A stretch of 64,000 bases of DNA from Tiliqua scincoides (GCF_035046505.1 NC_089827.1:65408856-65472855); one strand, 5' to 3'; positions 1 through 11,459 are shown, counted from the first letter of the stretch. A program made the numbers and translations. The notes: generated from the sequence alone by a model not told the origin.

Positions 1-55
1 GTGGGCTACACTTCCACTAATGTCTGGACATGGGCCATCAGACATCAAACTAGAG

Positions 56-519
56 CAGGGGTGTCCAAAGTTTTTGGCAGGAGGGCCACATCAGCTCTCT
101 GACACTGTGTTGGGGGCCAGGGAAAAAAAGAATTAATTTACATTTAAAACTTGAATAAATTTACATAAGTTTACATAAATGAATATATTAAAGATGAACT
201 TATATGAATGAATGAAGGTCTTGTGATAGCTCACGGCCTATAAAAAGCCTTGCACAAAGCAAGGCTGGCCTTTCCTTTGCTGCCGCTACTGCATCACAGA
301 TGTGAAACAGCAAGCAGTGGAGGGAGCCCTCATCCCACAGCTCATGCGAGAGGTCAAATAGTTGCCCTCATGCTGAGATCAGTTGCATTGGGCCAGAGCA
401 GGCTCCAACAAATCTCCAGAGGGCCAGAGGTTTATTGGAGACTGGGGACCCCCTGAGGGCCGCATTGAGAGGCTTCGAGGGCTGCAAGTGGCCCCAGGGC
501 CGGGGTTTGGGCACCCCTG
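56..519. mobile_element. Non-autonomous hAT element with perfect 8-bp TSD
   Basis: The ends are inverted repeats: CAGGGGTGTCCAAAG on the left, and GGTTTGGGCACCCCTG on the right. Perfect 8-bp direct repeats AACTAGAG flank it at 48-55 and 520-527. CAG...CTG ends with an 8-bp duplication are the hAT signature. The interior is AT-rich near the left end and encodes no transposase, so mobilisation must have depended on an autonomous hAT elsewhere. The perfect duplication suggests a fairly young or lucky copy. Confidence 0.9.
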
Positions 520-568
520 AACTAGAGACCAGTTATGAAAAGCAGCTTCCTGCCTGCCCTTCCTACTG

Positions 569-718
569 GTTGGCAACCTTCAGTCTCGAAAGACTATTGT
601 ATAAGCCTACAGCACCCGGTGTTCCCAAGCAGTCTCCCATCCAAGTACTAACCAGGCCTGACCCTGCTTAGCTTCCAAGATCAGACAAGATCAGGAATCT
701 GCAGGGTAACAGTTGCTG
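569..718 (-). repeat. 5S rRNA-derived SINE
   Basis: Read on the minus strand it runs from a leader (cagcaactgttaccctgca), through the 5S rRNA body (about nt 30 onward, with the AGCTAAGCAGGGT internal promoter block and the TACTTGGATGGGAGAC block slightly decayed), to a tail ending TTTCGAGACTGAAGGTTGCC. The first roughly 30 nt of 5S are replaced by the unrelated leader. Two related copies lie at 51356-51512 and 61339-61493. It is a retroposed SINE, not a 5S gene, because the 5S 5' end is missing and a non-5S tail is attached. Confidence 0.88.
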
Positions 719-1358
719 ATGTCATAGGGTTAGCCATTTGTAGGCGTGAATGTCACCTGAGGGCCTGCCATCCCACTTTTCATATAACCTGATTTTCAGT
801 CTACTAGGTTGTTATCTTCCTAGAACTGAAGTGGTAATTGAGGAGCACTGTGGTTCCCATCTCCTTTGCCTGTAGTTCCTGTCTACTGCATCAGCACAGC
901 GCTTCCATCTTATCTGTTCAGTAATGGACAACCCCGCAGTTGTCCCAGTTGCTGTCCAAACAGATGATGGGGTGAATTTAGTACTCTGGTGCTATTGCAA
1001 TAATCCAGGCTCCAGCAGTCTTTCCCATGAACTCTTGCTTTTGTATCATGCGTACGCCACTGTGGTGGACTACTGACACACTGGGGCCTGTAGGTGCAAC
1101 TGAGTTTATGAGTAATTGTTTGCAGGATGCTAGCACCTGTGGTTTCTCTTCCATTTTTCCCACTGCTCCAGAATAAATAGTTTGTCATCCAGCCCGTATT
1201 CTGGCATGTTGCAAATGGAGAAGAATGGTCTCCCAAGACACTCGCTGCATACTATCAAGATTCACAGGCTTCTGGAAAGGGCTCATGTCAGACACAATAA
1301 GGGCTTGGTCCATGTGGTGTCCCTGATACTGGTATCACGGTTCTGTTCCATGTTCTTT
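719..1358. other. Unassigned unique-looking sequence
   Basis: No repeat family, RNA gene or convincing exon was recognised. A 108-codon open frame on the minus strand (910-1236) has no recognisable domain. The stretch continues on the far side of the hAT insertion (1695 onward), so the two sides were once contiguous. Confidence 0.4.
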
Positions 1359-1366
1359 TTATAATG

Positions 1367-1686
1367 CAGGGGTCTCCAAACCCTGGCCCGGGGGCCGGAT
1401 GCGGCCCGCAGTGAGCCTCTATCCGGCCCGCGGTCAGCCTCATGTCCCCTGAAAGCCTCTGGCCCTCCCGACTGAACATGACCAGAGCTGTGCTCTGATT
1501 GCATCTGAAGGGTGTTCTGAGGGCCAGAAAGGGTGAGCGCATGAGCCCACTCATTCATTTATTCATTCATCGAAGTTCCATCCCTAATTTATTTATTTAA
1601 ATTTCATATTTAAATATTTTTCCGGCCCTCAGCACCGCGCCAGATATTTCATGCGGCCCTCTGGCCAAAAAGTTTGGAGACCCCTG
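1367..1686. mobile_element. Non-autonomous hAT element, CAGGGGTCTCCAAACC type
   Basis: The left end is CAGGGGTCTCCAAACCCTGG and the right end is AGTTTGGAGACCCCTG, which are inverted. The flanks TTATAATG (1359-1366) and GTATAATG (1687-1694) match at 7 of 8 positions. The interior is rich in CpG-containing CCGGCCC/GCGGCCC blocks with no transposase. It is a MITE-like hAT derivative of 320 bp. Confidence 0.9.
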
Positions 1687-1694
1687 GTATAATG

Positions 1695-2905
1695 CATTGT
1701 GTGTCGATATCCACCCTGACAGGGATACAACATCTGGCTTGCATCTCTTTTTCTGATTGGGACTGGTTCCCTTGAGGGAGATGCGTCTTGCTCTATGTGA
1801 ACTATAATCTCCATTTGTTGACCTCCTTTTTAAAAAAATGATCACAGCGGTTTCTAATGTAACTGTTTGAAACCCTGAGATGGAAAGCGGTTCCCTTATT
1901 AGGAATTTGCTTTCATTTCTGCTCGACATACACCGGCCTATTGTATAGGTTGGCACTGATATGGGCATACAAGTATCAGCTCCTTTGTTTGGGGAAACCA
2001 AACACCCTGATCTACAAGGGCGATGTGGATTTTGCCAACAGTATAACTCAAAGCATCATTAGAGCATTGCAATCTTTGATATCTTTTTCAGTGCTCCAGC
2101 TTCCTCCGCCCTCTTCCTCGTTTCTTTTCCCAGCTTGCAAAATAATATAATGTACTTTCTGAACGATAGAAGGCTCAGAAGTCTAATATGTAAGTTCCAG
2201 CCTGGCTGGCACAAGTATTAAATATCAATTCTTGCCCTCTACTGCCCGGGCACCATCCCTATGAAACAGAATCCTGAGGTTTTCAATCATTTCTATGCAA
2301 GCAATGAGCCTGACCTTTCCTTGAACTTGGTACGATCTGAAGCTACAAGCGGTTTGGTGTTGCAGGGGGGAGGGTGTTGCAGAACAGAAATATGAAGGCA
2401 TTAAAAGAAGCAGCAAAACAATCACAACACATTCCGATTCATAGTCTTTTCCATCGCTACGTCAGCAAGGTTGAGTGTCAGCAGGATCAAAGCCACAAAG
2501 GGACTTTGATATTGTAATAGCGAGAAAACGGGAGACTCAAATAGGAGTTGTTGTGCACATATCCCAGGCCACAGCAGGTAAACTCTGTCTATCGCTTCTT
2601 CTGTTAATGTGGCAAGTTAGACATTTCATACCTATTTCAGTATTGTGTAAGTGTTAACAGTAAAACAAGGGTCGCAGAACGTCTTCCTGACAGTGCAAGG
2701 GGAAGAGACTGATAGGTGCCTGGGATGTTTGTTTCCTCTTGATAACATCTTCTGAAAATGCTCTGACAGATCACTGGGAAGTGTCAACAATCTCGCTAGT
2801 CACTTGGAGTGCGATCCTGTAAAGGTTTGCATCAGAAGTGTCTGCAGACTCTCAGAGGTCCAATGTATCTGACAGGCTTGATGAGCAGCCTTCGTACAGC
2901 CACAA
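1695..2905. other. Unassigned sequence
   Basis: No repeat ends, RNA gene or recognisable domain were found. Short open frames look random. A C/T-rich patch lies near 2100-2140. Confidence 0.35.
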
Positions 2906-3124
2906 TTTTACTGATTTATTTCATATTTTTATACTGCCCTAACTTCAAGGAGTTCAGGGTGGGGTACATAGTTCCTCCCCTTCTTTTGTCCTCACAACAA
3001 TCCTGTGAGGTAGGTGAGGCTGAGAAATAGTGACTGGCCCAAGGTCACCCAGGAAGCTTCATGGCTAAGCCAGGATTTGAACCTGGGTCTTCCAGGTCTA
3101 AGTTCAGCTCCCAAACCACTATAC
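2906..3124 (-). repeat. MIR-like (CORE/tRNA-type) SINE, interrupted
   Basis: It shows the pattern of reversed MIR-like SINEs: a CTCACAACAATCCTGTGAGG block, then CCCAAGGTCACCCAGGAAGC, then a reversed B-box GGATTTGAACCTGGG. It ends in AAACCACTATACC, and the same ending resumes at 3585 (CACTACACCATCCTGG) after an hAT insertion. A second copy with the same blocks lies at 42338-42543. Assignment to MIR proper or to a squamate relative is not settled from the sequence alone. Confidence 0.75.
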
Positions 3125-3584
3125 CAGGGGTGTCAAACACAAGGGCCAGGGCCAGATGCAGCCCACTGAAGCTTTTTATTTGGCCTCGGGCTCTCAGCTG
3201 CTGAGCAGTGCTGAGGTGTCATTGCTGGATAAAGCAGCCTGCATGATAATTGGGCTCTCCCATATCTAGAAATATGATCAAGATTTGTGTATTTGCTGTC
3301 ATTTGCAGCTAATGTGTTCCTAAGTGAGAAAAAGTGCTTATTTCTGGTTTTTAATGACATCACTTCCTGCCTAATGACATCACTTCTGGCCCTCAGCAGG
3401 TGTCATATTATAATGCTGTTATATTATATTATCTGGTGTACTCCCTGGGGCGTTTGGTGGGCTGCTGTGAGATACAGGAAGCTGGACTAGATGGGCCTAT
3501 GGCCTGATCCAGTGGGGCTGTTCTTATGTTCTTATGTCATAAATGCCATTCGGCCCGCTGTATGAAGTGAGTTTGACACTCCTG
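3125..3584. mobile_element. Non-autonomous hAT element, CAGGGGTGTCAAAC type, inside a SINE
   Basis: The left end CAGGGGTGTCAAACAC and right end GTTTGACACTCCTG are inverted. The 8-bp flanks CACTATAC (3117-3124) and CACTACAC (3585-3592) match at 7 of 8 and split the MIR-like SINE exactly. The same family recurs at 57751-58239 (shared GGCCCGCTGTATGAA-type 3' part). A CR1 tail has inserted into it at 3429-3534. Confidence 0.88.
3429..3534 (+). mobile_element. CR1 LINE 3' end, 5'-truncated
   Basis: This is the terminal part of a CR1 3' UTR: GGTGGGCTGCTGTGAGATAC, GGAAGCTGGACTAGATGGGC, then GGGGCTGTTCTTATGTTCTT. It sits inside the hAT element and is the innermost and youngest layer of a three-level nest. 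Extreme 5' truncation is typical of CR1. Confidence 0.9.
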
Positions 3585-3592
3585 CACTACAC

Positions 3593-4869
3593 CATCCTGG
3601 CTTAATGCAGTCTTGTGGCGCTGCTCTGCCAAGTGCAATCTAGTATTGGCACTGCATCAGTGTAGTACAGTCAGGATCCTATCATAGGGACTAGTATCAT
3701 GGCCTACCTGACAGTTCAATAGGGAAGAACACTGTAATGAAAGAGGAGAACTTGAGTCTTCCCACACAGAAGTATTAAACACTGCTTGCCTTCTGGGGCA
3801 AGCAGTGTGCCAGAATAAAAAAGGATCAAAGGGAGACTAACAAGCCTGGAGCCCAAATATCCCACTTCACAGAGCAGCTCCTTAAGCCCATAGCCAGAAG
3901 GGGAAGACACAAAATAGAGTCTGTATAATTTTTCACGGGACAGCTTACAGTATATACTTTGTGGGCCCAGCTATATAGATCAGGATGAAGAGAATTTCAT
4001 ATGAACCAGTGTTGCTGTATAGTTTCTGTGCACTGAGACCCCAAGATCAAACTCTGGAGTTAGACTGCCAGTAGAAATAGCTGGACAGCCACATGGCCAC
4101 ACTTATGCACGGCTGAGTGTAATGCAAAAGGTGATCAGAAGGCATTTCCTGGCTTGCATACTTCAGGTTCTTTTGCCTAGTCCTCTTCATCCCATCCAGC
4201 CACATGCTTGCCAAGTGGTTGTCAAGCTGTTTTCTACAGATTCCTCAATGAGAACATCAGCAATGGTGGGCAAGCATCTCTAAAAGAAGAGGAGGCATCC
4301 AGACCAGAGGACGTCATACTATCAGCGCGCATGGAGACCGGTACTGGTTTGAGAGGACTGTTGGGGCAACCAGTCTCTACCCAGGGGCACTGTCCCAGGG
4401 GCTTCTTAAGAGGTCTGTGTTCTTGAAGGGACCAGCACTGGCCCGAAACTGTGTTTTATCTTCTGCAGTGTTTGTTGTTGACTTGATATTTTCAGTGGTA
4501 GAGCACATTGAATGCCAAGGCTAAAAAGGGACACACAAATGTAGCAAGAAAGGAAATGCTAAACTTCCTTTGCAAGGCGCAGCTAGTGGTGACGGCAGGG
4601 CCAGATGAATTGGTGGCTTGAAGCTTCAGAGAGGTGCATGTGATGCAGAGCATCCATCAGCCACCTCCGTGGCTACCTCATGTGGCCCCCACACTTCTCC
4701 TGCCTCAGTGTGCCATTCTGTGTTTTGAAAGAGAGCTGCAAACTGGGTCCAAGATCAAGGAAGCGGGGAGGCACTCCACTCCACTCCACCTTCAGCAAAG
4801 GAAGTGTTATCCCTTTTTGGAAGTGGGAGAGGATTAGAGTCATCATTGGGCTGCTCTTCTCCTACTTCA
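3593..4869. other. End of the interrupted SINE, then unassigned sequence
   Basis: The first bases complete the MIR-like SINE. After that no repeat family, RNA gene or recognisable exon was seen. Confidence 0.35.
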
Positions 4870-4897
4870 ACAGACAGACAGACAGACAGACAGACAC
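4870..4897. repeat. (CAGA)n microsatellite
   Basis: About seven uninterrupted CAGA units. Confidence 0.95.
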
Positions 4898-5027
4898 TTG
4901 CTTTCCTGGAAATGGGGTGGTTCTGACTCTGCGCTGGTGCTCTATTTCAAAGTCCAGAGCAAGGAGGGAGGAAAAATAGAGACAGGATAGTGGATAGAGG
5001 GGTTTTCTTTTCCCTCTCACCCAACAC

Positions 5028-5419
5028 CAGAACCAGGGGACATCCACCAAAACTGAGTGTCGGGAAAGTTAGAACAGACTAAAGAAAATATTTCTGTACC
5101 CAGTGTGTGAATAGTCTGTGGAACTCCTGGCCTCATAATGTGGTGATGGCACCTGAAGGCCTGGATGCCTTTAAAGGGAGATTGAACAGACTGATAGAGG
5201 AAAACTCCATCACAAGTTATAAACCATGGAGGGTATATGCGACCTCCTTGTTTTAGAAGTAGGCTATTTCTGACATGCCAGGTGCAAAGAAGCCGCAACA
5301 TGATACTGGTATCTTTTTTCTTGTGTACTTGCGGAGGCTTCTGATGGGCCACTGTGAGATACAGGAAGCTGGTCTATATGGGCCTTTAGCCTGATCCAGT
5401 GGGGCTCTGCTTATGTTCA
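5028..5419 (+). mobile_element. CR1 LINE 3' part (ORF2 end plus 3' UTR)
   Basis: It begins at the ACCAGAACCAGGGGACATCC block and runs through the ORF2 C-terminal region (TCTGTGGAACTCCTGGCC..., equivalent to W-N-S-L-P followed by the D-A-F-K...L-D pattern of other copies). It ends in the diagnostic 3' UTR GATCCAGTGGGGCTCTGCTT. It diverges clearly from the copies at 45340 and 62240 and is probably older. Confidence 0.9.
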
Positions 5420-6165
5420 GCAAGTGAGCTGGGGGCGTTGCCTCCAGTACTACTGCTAAAGATTGGGGAGGATGGGACAGAGTTGGAGGAGGAAATAGAG
5501 ACAACATTTTCTTGTCCTCAAACACTGTCCTTCCAGGACTTGCATGGCCTTCTTTCCTCCTCCCTTGCTTCTTCTAAACTGGCCAGGTGGAGAGGATTCT
5601 GGGAACAGAACCTCCTTGTCCAGCCTGTTTAGAAGAAACTGTGATGGCAAGGGCAGAATTTGAGTGCTGCTTTGGGTGCTGGTTTAGCTTGGTCCAGGAT
5701 TAGATGAACCTTGTGTATGTATGTGTTCTAGGTCAGGACAAACTCTCATCTCACAATAGGTGATAGTGAGGCCCAGCTGAGTTTAACCCCATGTGAGAGT
5801 CTGTGGCCTTAGAACATGACTCAGGGACCTCTTCAGTTTGCAGCGATTTCCTGGTCTAAGTGCAGAGTTTCCTTGGCAGGCTAGTTGAGGTGGAAATGTT
5901 ACATGGAGGTAGAAAGTTTGCAAACCACTACAATGCTATAGCAGATCAGCTATCAAGAGCTGCAGAATATCAACTGTCAGAAATCAAATACCCAGGAGTG
6001 TAAAATAAAGCTATCAAATATTCAGAGGATATTTAGCAAATAAACATTCAGTGAATAGTTGGTCAACACCAGTGTTCAGAAAGGGAAGGCTTGGGAAGAA
6101 TTCTTTTGGGCCAAACTGAGGTTGCCTGTAACTGAAAACAACCCAGCAACTTGCATACAACATGG
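5420..6165. other. Unassigned sequence
   Basis: No recognised repeat, RNA gene or domain. Short overlapping open frames at 5399-5650 have no family features. Confidence 0.35.
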
Positions 6166-6732
6166 GCAGCCCAATCTTAACCGGTGCTGGTGCGGTTATG
6201 CTGGTTGGCATAATGTTGTATGAGCATGCTGGTTGGCTCATGCTGTATCCAGTGCTGGGAGGAAGCAGGCTGGATGTCTCCTCAAAGTAAGGGGATAAAT
6301 GTCCCTTCATCCTGGGAAAAGGCTTTTCCCAGCCTGCTCAACGGGGCTGCCAAATGGCCGATGGAAGTTTGAGTTGCCCCATATTGGGTTTTCAAGCCTG
6401 GGCAGGGGAATAGGATATGCCGTGTGCTGCTGTCACTGATTCTGCTCTCCTCCTGGGCCTGATCCACTCCATTGCCACCCTCCCCCACCCCTTTACATCT
6501 CCTCCCCTCCCCCATTCCCCCTCCCCCTGCCCTGCATTGCCTGGTGGAAGCCTCCCCGCTCCGTCAGGTGCTCTGTTTGCATCCAGCACTGGTGGGGTTG
6601 CATAGGCCTTCCCGCCAGCATTCCTTTCCCGCAGGGTGTCGTGGACTGCTTTACGATGCTTTTGTGACACCCTAGGCTGGCGCAGTAGTCCCTGTAAGCG
6701 CCACAAGACACCAACGCAGGATTGCACCGCAA
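6166..6732. mobile_element. Family A element, long form
   Basis: It starts GCAGCCCAATCTTAACC and ends GCAGGATTGCACC, the decayed inverted ends of the family (consensus-like CAGGGCCCAATCCTATCC). It carries the family's interior landmarks: an AAGGGGATAAATGTCCCTT block, a C/T-rich CCTCCCC tract, and a TTTACGATGCTTTTGTGAC block. Many related copies occur in this window. It encodes no protein. A TA duplication is seen at better-preserved copies. Confidence 0.72.
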
Positions 6733-7452
6733 GACAATTTCCCATTCAAAATGCTGCAGATTTTGGTGCTGGAAGCTGACACCAGGAGCCCATTTAACAT
6801 TCCAACGTTCCACTTGAGCTGCATATTCATAATTTAATGGCAAACAGTAAATATAGCCGCTTGAATGACCAACACCCTCTTGGTGGTTAAAAATTCACTG
6901 CATAATTTTCCCTTATTAAATAAAAGATTTAGCAGGATGATGAATTCATGTTGCACTGGAGTTTGCATTTGTCAGGGCATTGTGGCTTGCGACCAGGATT
7001 TGGTACTGCGGGCTGTGACGGTTCAGAACTCTGCAGTTGCACGCTTCAAAAAGGGAAGTCACGCCTCTCCAAAATAATGTGAAATGGCAGATCTCTCCTT
7101 TTGCACTCCTGTCAGCAAAAGTAAATTATTACAGCAGCAGTGACTACGTGCTAGAGAGCATCATTAATCTAGATTATCCAGATGGCCTGAGGAATACAAG
7201 AATTATGTGGAAAAACAGACTGGATAAATGAGAGTGCTGTTGACACTAAATTCTGGGTTCCGTTCCAGATTTGCTTCTCCGGGGATTGTGTATTAAATTT
7301 GGAGAAGAACTGTGAGGAAGGGAAAAGAGAGCTATTCCTGCACAGCTGACTGAACACTGAGTTCAGATTTTAGGGATGAGAAAAAATCACCACATTTTGC
7401 ACCTCAAACAGCTACAAGGGAAGAAAACATTCTGGAGGTCAAGGCTGTCTCA
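6733..7452. other. Unassigned AT-rich sequence
   Basis: No repeat ends or domains were recognised. This is one of the repeat-poor stretches. Confidence 0.35.
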
Positions 7453-7531
7453 GGCTGCAGTCCTATCCACACTTTCCTGGGAGTAAGCCCCATTGACTCA
7501 AATTCAGTAGACCTGCATAGGCTTGGGCTCT
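7453..7531. repeat. Short palindromic repeat unit (about 85 bp family)
   Basis: It reads GGCTGCAGTCCTATCC, then CTTTCCTGGGAGTAAGCCCC, ATTGA, and a return arm ending GCATAGGCTTGGGC. The arms are imperfectly inverted around CCCATTGA. Related units lie at 17185, 17275, 43256, 45087 and 45949. Confidence 0.8.
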
Positions 7532-7681
7532 CAGTGTTGTATCGTCCAAAAACTTAACTAATTGCATTTCTGTGGGTCATGCAGTTTACCATTACAGCAA
7601 CTAGTTTCCATGTAGAAAGTCCCAGTTGCAGTCCCTGGCGTGTCTTGCTAATGAAAAATTTCAGGTAGCAGGAGGTGTGGG

Positions 7682-7970
7682 CAGGGGCGTATCTTCCCTA
7701 GGGTGAAACAGGGCAAGTGACCTGGGTGCCAATTGGAGGGGGGCGCCAGCACATGCAAAATCACCCGACGGCAGCTGAGAGCATGCACATGCTCCAGTTC
7801 CTTCCTGACCGGGTGGCAGTTGGAACACATGCACCCTCTCAGCAACCTTCCTCACCTTTCGGTCAGGAAGTGGCTGGAGAGTCCCAAAAATGATGTCATG
7901 TGACATGGTGACATCACATGACATCATGGCATTGCTGCCCTGGGCACCACAGGCCCTGGATATGCCTCTG
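7682..7970. mobile_element. Non-autonomous hAT element, CAGRGGCRTA type
   Basis: The left end CAGGGGCGTATCTTCCC and right end GGATATGCCTCTG are inverted. The flanks GGTGTGGG (7674-7681) and GGTGTGCA (7971-7978) match at 6 of 8. The interior contains a short duplicated TGACATCATG-type motif and no coding sequence. Confidence 0.82.
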
Positions 7971-8097
7971 GGTGTGCAAAAGACCTCTGGACAAGATGAT
8001 GGGGGGCCCTTGTCCCCCTGAAAATGCAAGGTCACCGAATATTTGACTAACTGAAAACAAAAGTGCTGTTCTAGTTTAATCTCCAGCTCTGTAGTGT

Positions 8098-8100
<3 letters not shown>

Positions 8101-8131
<31 letters not shown>
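8101..8131. repeat. (CA)n microsatellite
   Basis: About 15 uninterrupted CA units. Confidence 0.97.
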
Positions 8132-8134
<3 letters not shown>

Positions 8135-9134
8135 TTCACCTGGACAAAATGTAGCAGCTGGTTTTTTGCCAAAGATGCGTAAAGAGATTCATTCCATTCA
8201 CTCTTGCTGTGGCCGAATCTCCTCTCCCTTCCTCTCCCGCCAGGCGTGGCAGAGCCCAACAGATGTTTTAATCAATGCTGTCACTCAGGATTTAAATAGT
8301 TTTACATAATCTGGATGGGAGGGGAGAGCTGAATTCAAACCTTCTGCTGGTCAAGTGGCAGGTGGAGAGTCCCAAGTTTTTAGAGTAGCAGAAACACCAT
8401 CTCTGCTCCCACAGGGATTTTCTTGTACTGTCTATTGCTTGGCTGTGTGTGACACTAAGTTACTATTTCAAAAAATAAGCTACTACTGGTCATTGTTAAG
8501 ATGAAAGTACATCTTTTTTTTTCTTTCCAGTTCTTCATATGGTATTATACCAGAATCAATTTTTTTTAAAAGCTTTTTCAATACAGATAAAGAGGGTGCC
8601 CTTATCTTTCAGCCTTCAACAACTGAAACTTACCCTTCCCTGATTAAAGCTGGATCTTACCAATTAAACTAATGAAAGCTTGCTGGCCCATCAAGGTTAC
8701 ACTGGAAATCAAAATTTGATTGTGAATAGGAGGGCATCAGCTGTGTCCATATTAGAACTGAGGTGTGCTCTTCAAAGGGACGTTGCTGCTATCTGCTCTT
8801 GCCAGCTCAAAAGAGATTTTGCACCTGTTCTTTTGAATGAAGGTTTGTTTTGTGTCGGCCGCTTCATTGCTTGTTTGACTTCAGAGCATGCATGATCCAG
8901 TTTAAGTCTGGCTGTAACCAGTTGGAGATGTTGAAAGAGCAGGAATGAAAGCAGCTCTGCTGAGATCAAGTTACATTTACTTTGACATGTAAACACATAC
9001 CTTCACCTGACCACCGATGAAGCCGTGAGCACAGTACAGTACGGCTGCTTTGTTGAGTCAGTAGAATTCTACTTTCCTTCCTTTTGATACCAGATTTCTT
9101 CACTAGGATTATAAGAGAGAGATCAGCAACATTG
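8132..9134. other. Unassigned sequence
   Basis: No repeat family or exon was recognised. Confidence 0.35.
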
Positions 9135-9142
9135 AATGAATT

Positions 9143-9404
9143 CAGTAGCATAGCTAGAAGGGGGGGCGAAATGTTAAGTACTGCAGGCGCCACAATGCGC
9201 TGTGTAAGCGACCCTTCCCACTTGCCATCGGAGCCATTCCGGGCAGTGACGGCAATGCACAGGGTACGCCGTCTGGTTCCGCGAGTGCCTGCGCATTGCC
9301 ATTGTGTCCAGGGTGGCTCCAATAGCAAGTAGGAGTGGCTGCTTATATAGCGTGTTGCAGCACCTTCATTACTTGCCATTTTGCACCCTCTAGCTACGCT
9401 ACTG
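9143..9404. mobile_element. Non-autonomous hAT element, CAGTRGCRTAGCTAG type
   Basis: The left end CAGTAGCATAGCTAGAAGGG and right end CCCTCTAGCTACGCTACTG form inverted repeats of about 19 bp. The flanks AATGAATT (9135-9142) and AATTTATT (9405-9412) match at 6 of 8. The central part keeps several CpGs. Related to 48749-48995. Confidence 0.85.
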
Positions 9405-9509
9405 AATTTATTCAGTAGAATAAAAGAGAAGTGCCCTGGAGAAGCGCCCTGCCTCCTTGCACTAAATTCTTGGGAAGTAGCAGGGATAAGGCATGGATTC
9501 ATGTCCAGC

Positions 9510-9947
9510 CAGAGGCATCACTATGTGTCACCAGGTGTGAGAGCTCATTGATACCCTATGATAGCTACCCCTATGATAGACTTTCTCCTGTACCTCTACT
9601 ATTAGCTCTGTTACAAGGAAATGAGAGCTGACTTATACTAACACCTCATTGGTTCTCAGAACAATCGGTCTCATTGGTCAGTTTGGAGCAAAGCAAATCC
9701 TCTTTTTGTTACGTAAGGTAGTTGCGTTTTCCTTTTCTGATTATTTGTCCATAACTTTTGATAGAATACAGATATTTCCATGCGGTTTGTTTCATTACAT
9801 TCTGCATGAACCTCCACACCAAATGATATATAACATGATGGTATTATTCAAAAATACCAAGATTGCACAATTTTGGCTAGTAGTGGTGTCACACCCCCCC
9901 CAGGGGCGTCACCTGGTTCGGTCTGCACCCCCCTAGCGACATCACTG
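9510..9947 (+). mobile_element. hAT-derived element with a conserved AT-rich core (family B)
   Basis: It ends in GTCTGCACCCCCCTAGCGAC followed by ATCACTG, the inverse of its start CAGAGGCATCACTATGTGTC. The interior shares a core with 12054-12460 and 60866-61156: CATAACTTTTGATAGAATAC, ATATTTC, then GATATATAACATGATGGTAT. Target duplication is poor here (TGTCCAGC against TGTGAATG). Confidence 0.72.
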
Positions 9948-11340
9948 TGTGAATGCTCAAGAAAACTTTGTGCCTGCCCATCACTAGAGGACAGACAACC
10001 ATCACTGAGATAAGGCTTCAGAAAAATCAAGGCCAGTGGGGAGGCATACCCAGGAGAGCTGGATGATTCATATGACTATACAAGATACTGCCAGGGACTT
10101 CTTCCAAATTTGTCCACATTTGCAGCTGATTCGCATGGCTGATTGAAAACTGGCCTTGCCTTCAGATAGAGGGAATGCCCATTACAGCTTGCTGTGTTTG
10201 CTGTGCAAGCCTGATTGCTCAGTTGTGTGGCCTGATTGATTTTTCAGCCCACAATATGCATGGAAAACGTTACTCACCACACTACATGATAAAAATGGAT
10301 CTTGCCTTGCGAGAGCACCTTCAGATGATTATTTTTCCTCAAGGCTGTGGGGCGACACACAGAAAGTGTTTCTCAGTGAGGGCCAATTTTCAGGCCTGCG
10401 AATCGCCGCTAGTCAGCTGTGTGCAAGAACAGGGTGATTAGACTTGCAATATGTGAAAAGAGTTTACAGAGCGATAAGAGAAATGGCGACTGTCTTTGAT
10501 AAGGCTGAATTAAATCAGGCTGACCTATATAGGCTAGCAAACAGAAGACTGAAAGGAGGCGTAATTGGATTCTCGAAATGAATGGGGGAAGGTGGGGGCT
10601 GATTCAGTGGAAGTGGCATGTCTATTTCAGTCAAGGGAGAACATCAGTGGAAGAATGGTGGTCCCTAATACATTTGGCTTGGACTTGAATTCCTATTCAA
10701 CACTAAATGAAGTTCTTGAACTGAAATGAAGTTCTTGAGCTGCCTCTTTTGAAGTTCATTATTGAGATCAGCACCACTCAACACGTTGTCAGTTTGGGAT
10801 TTTTTTTCCTACTCTGCTCTTTATATTACTTGGCAAGACAGAAAACAAATATTCTGTTCGCTGAACCTGATCATAAAAGCTCAAGTTATCAGCTGGCTAT
10901 GGCCCTTCATAGCATCAGTGTAACCCAGAATTACAACCAGAAAACCTACAAGGAGATTAGAATATGCCCTCTTATAACATTGTTCGGGGGCGGGGGGAGT
11001 AAGAAAACTTCTGTACCATGTGAATACTTCGATGACGTCTTGCATGTCCAGTTGGGCTGCCATCCTTGTGCATGGGTAGCCTAATAGTCTCTGGGAATCA
11101 TTGACACTTTCAGTGGAGAAAATGACAAAAACCAAAACAGGTTGATCTGAGCCCAATTTCATAGTATATTGATTTGGTTCATTGTTACTTATCTTCTTGT
11201 TTATTGAGCTGGCTTCTTGTGATGTAGATAACTTCTTTAGAACACAAGGCTTATCATGGTAGAAGCGAGTTGATGTGATATATCACATCACCTCATTGAT
11301 CAGGTAGATAAAATGTAATGCTGTCTTCAGTGTGTTCCTG
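9948..11340. other. Unassigned, repeat-poor sequence
   Basis: No repeat family was recognised. The 10120-10560 part is relatively complex and CpG-containing, but no exon structure could be supported. A T-run at 10800 and a G-run near 10985 are simple tracts. Confidence 0.35.
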
Positions 11341-11344
11341 TACT

Positions 11345-11405
11345 TAAGGAATGGGATCATCTGCATTCAAAGCATGTGCTCTACCACTGAGATATGGTTG
11401 CTCTA
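11345..11405 (-). repeat. tRNA-related SINE head fragment
   Basis: On the minus strand it reads ATATCTCAGTGGTAGAGCAC, a tRNA A-box type sequence, followed by ATGCTTTGAATGCAGA. The B-box is decayed. It matches the head of the copy at 39483-39595. It is not a functional tRNA because the cloverleaf cannot be completed. Confidence 0.65.
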
Positions 11406-11459
11406 ATTTCTGCCCATTTGTTTTAATTGGGGTCTAATTGACTGCACCTGTCAAGTAGC

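Noticed and set aside
910-1236. 108-codon minus-strand frame as a possible exon
   Set aside because: No known domain, no convincing splice sites, and a frame of this length is expected by chance in 64 kb.
6470-6560. C/T-rich tract as a promoter-type polypyrimidine region
   Set aside because: The same tract recurs in many family A copies, so it is a repeat interior feature.
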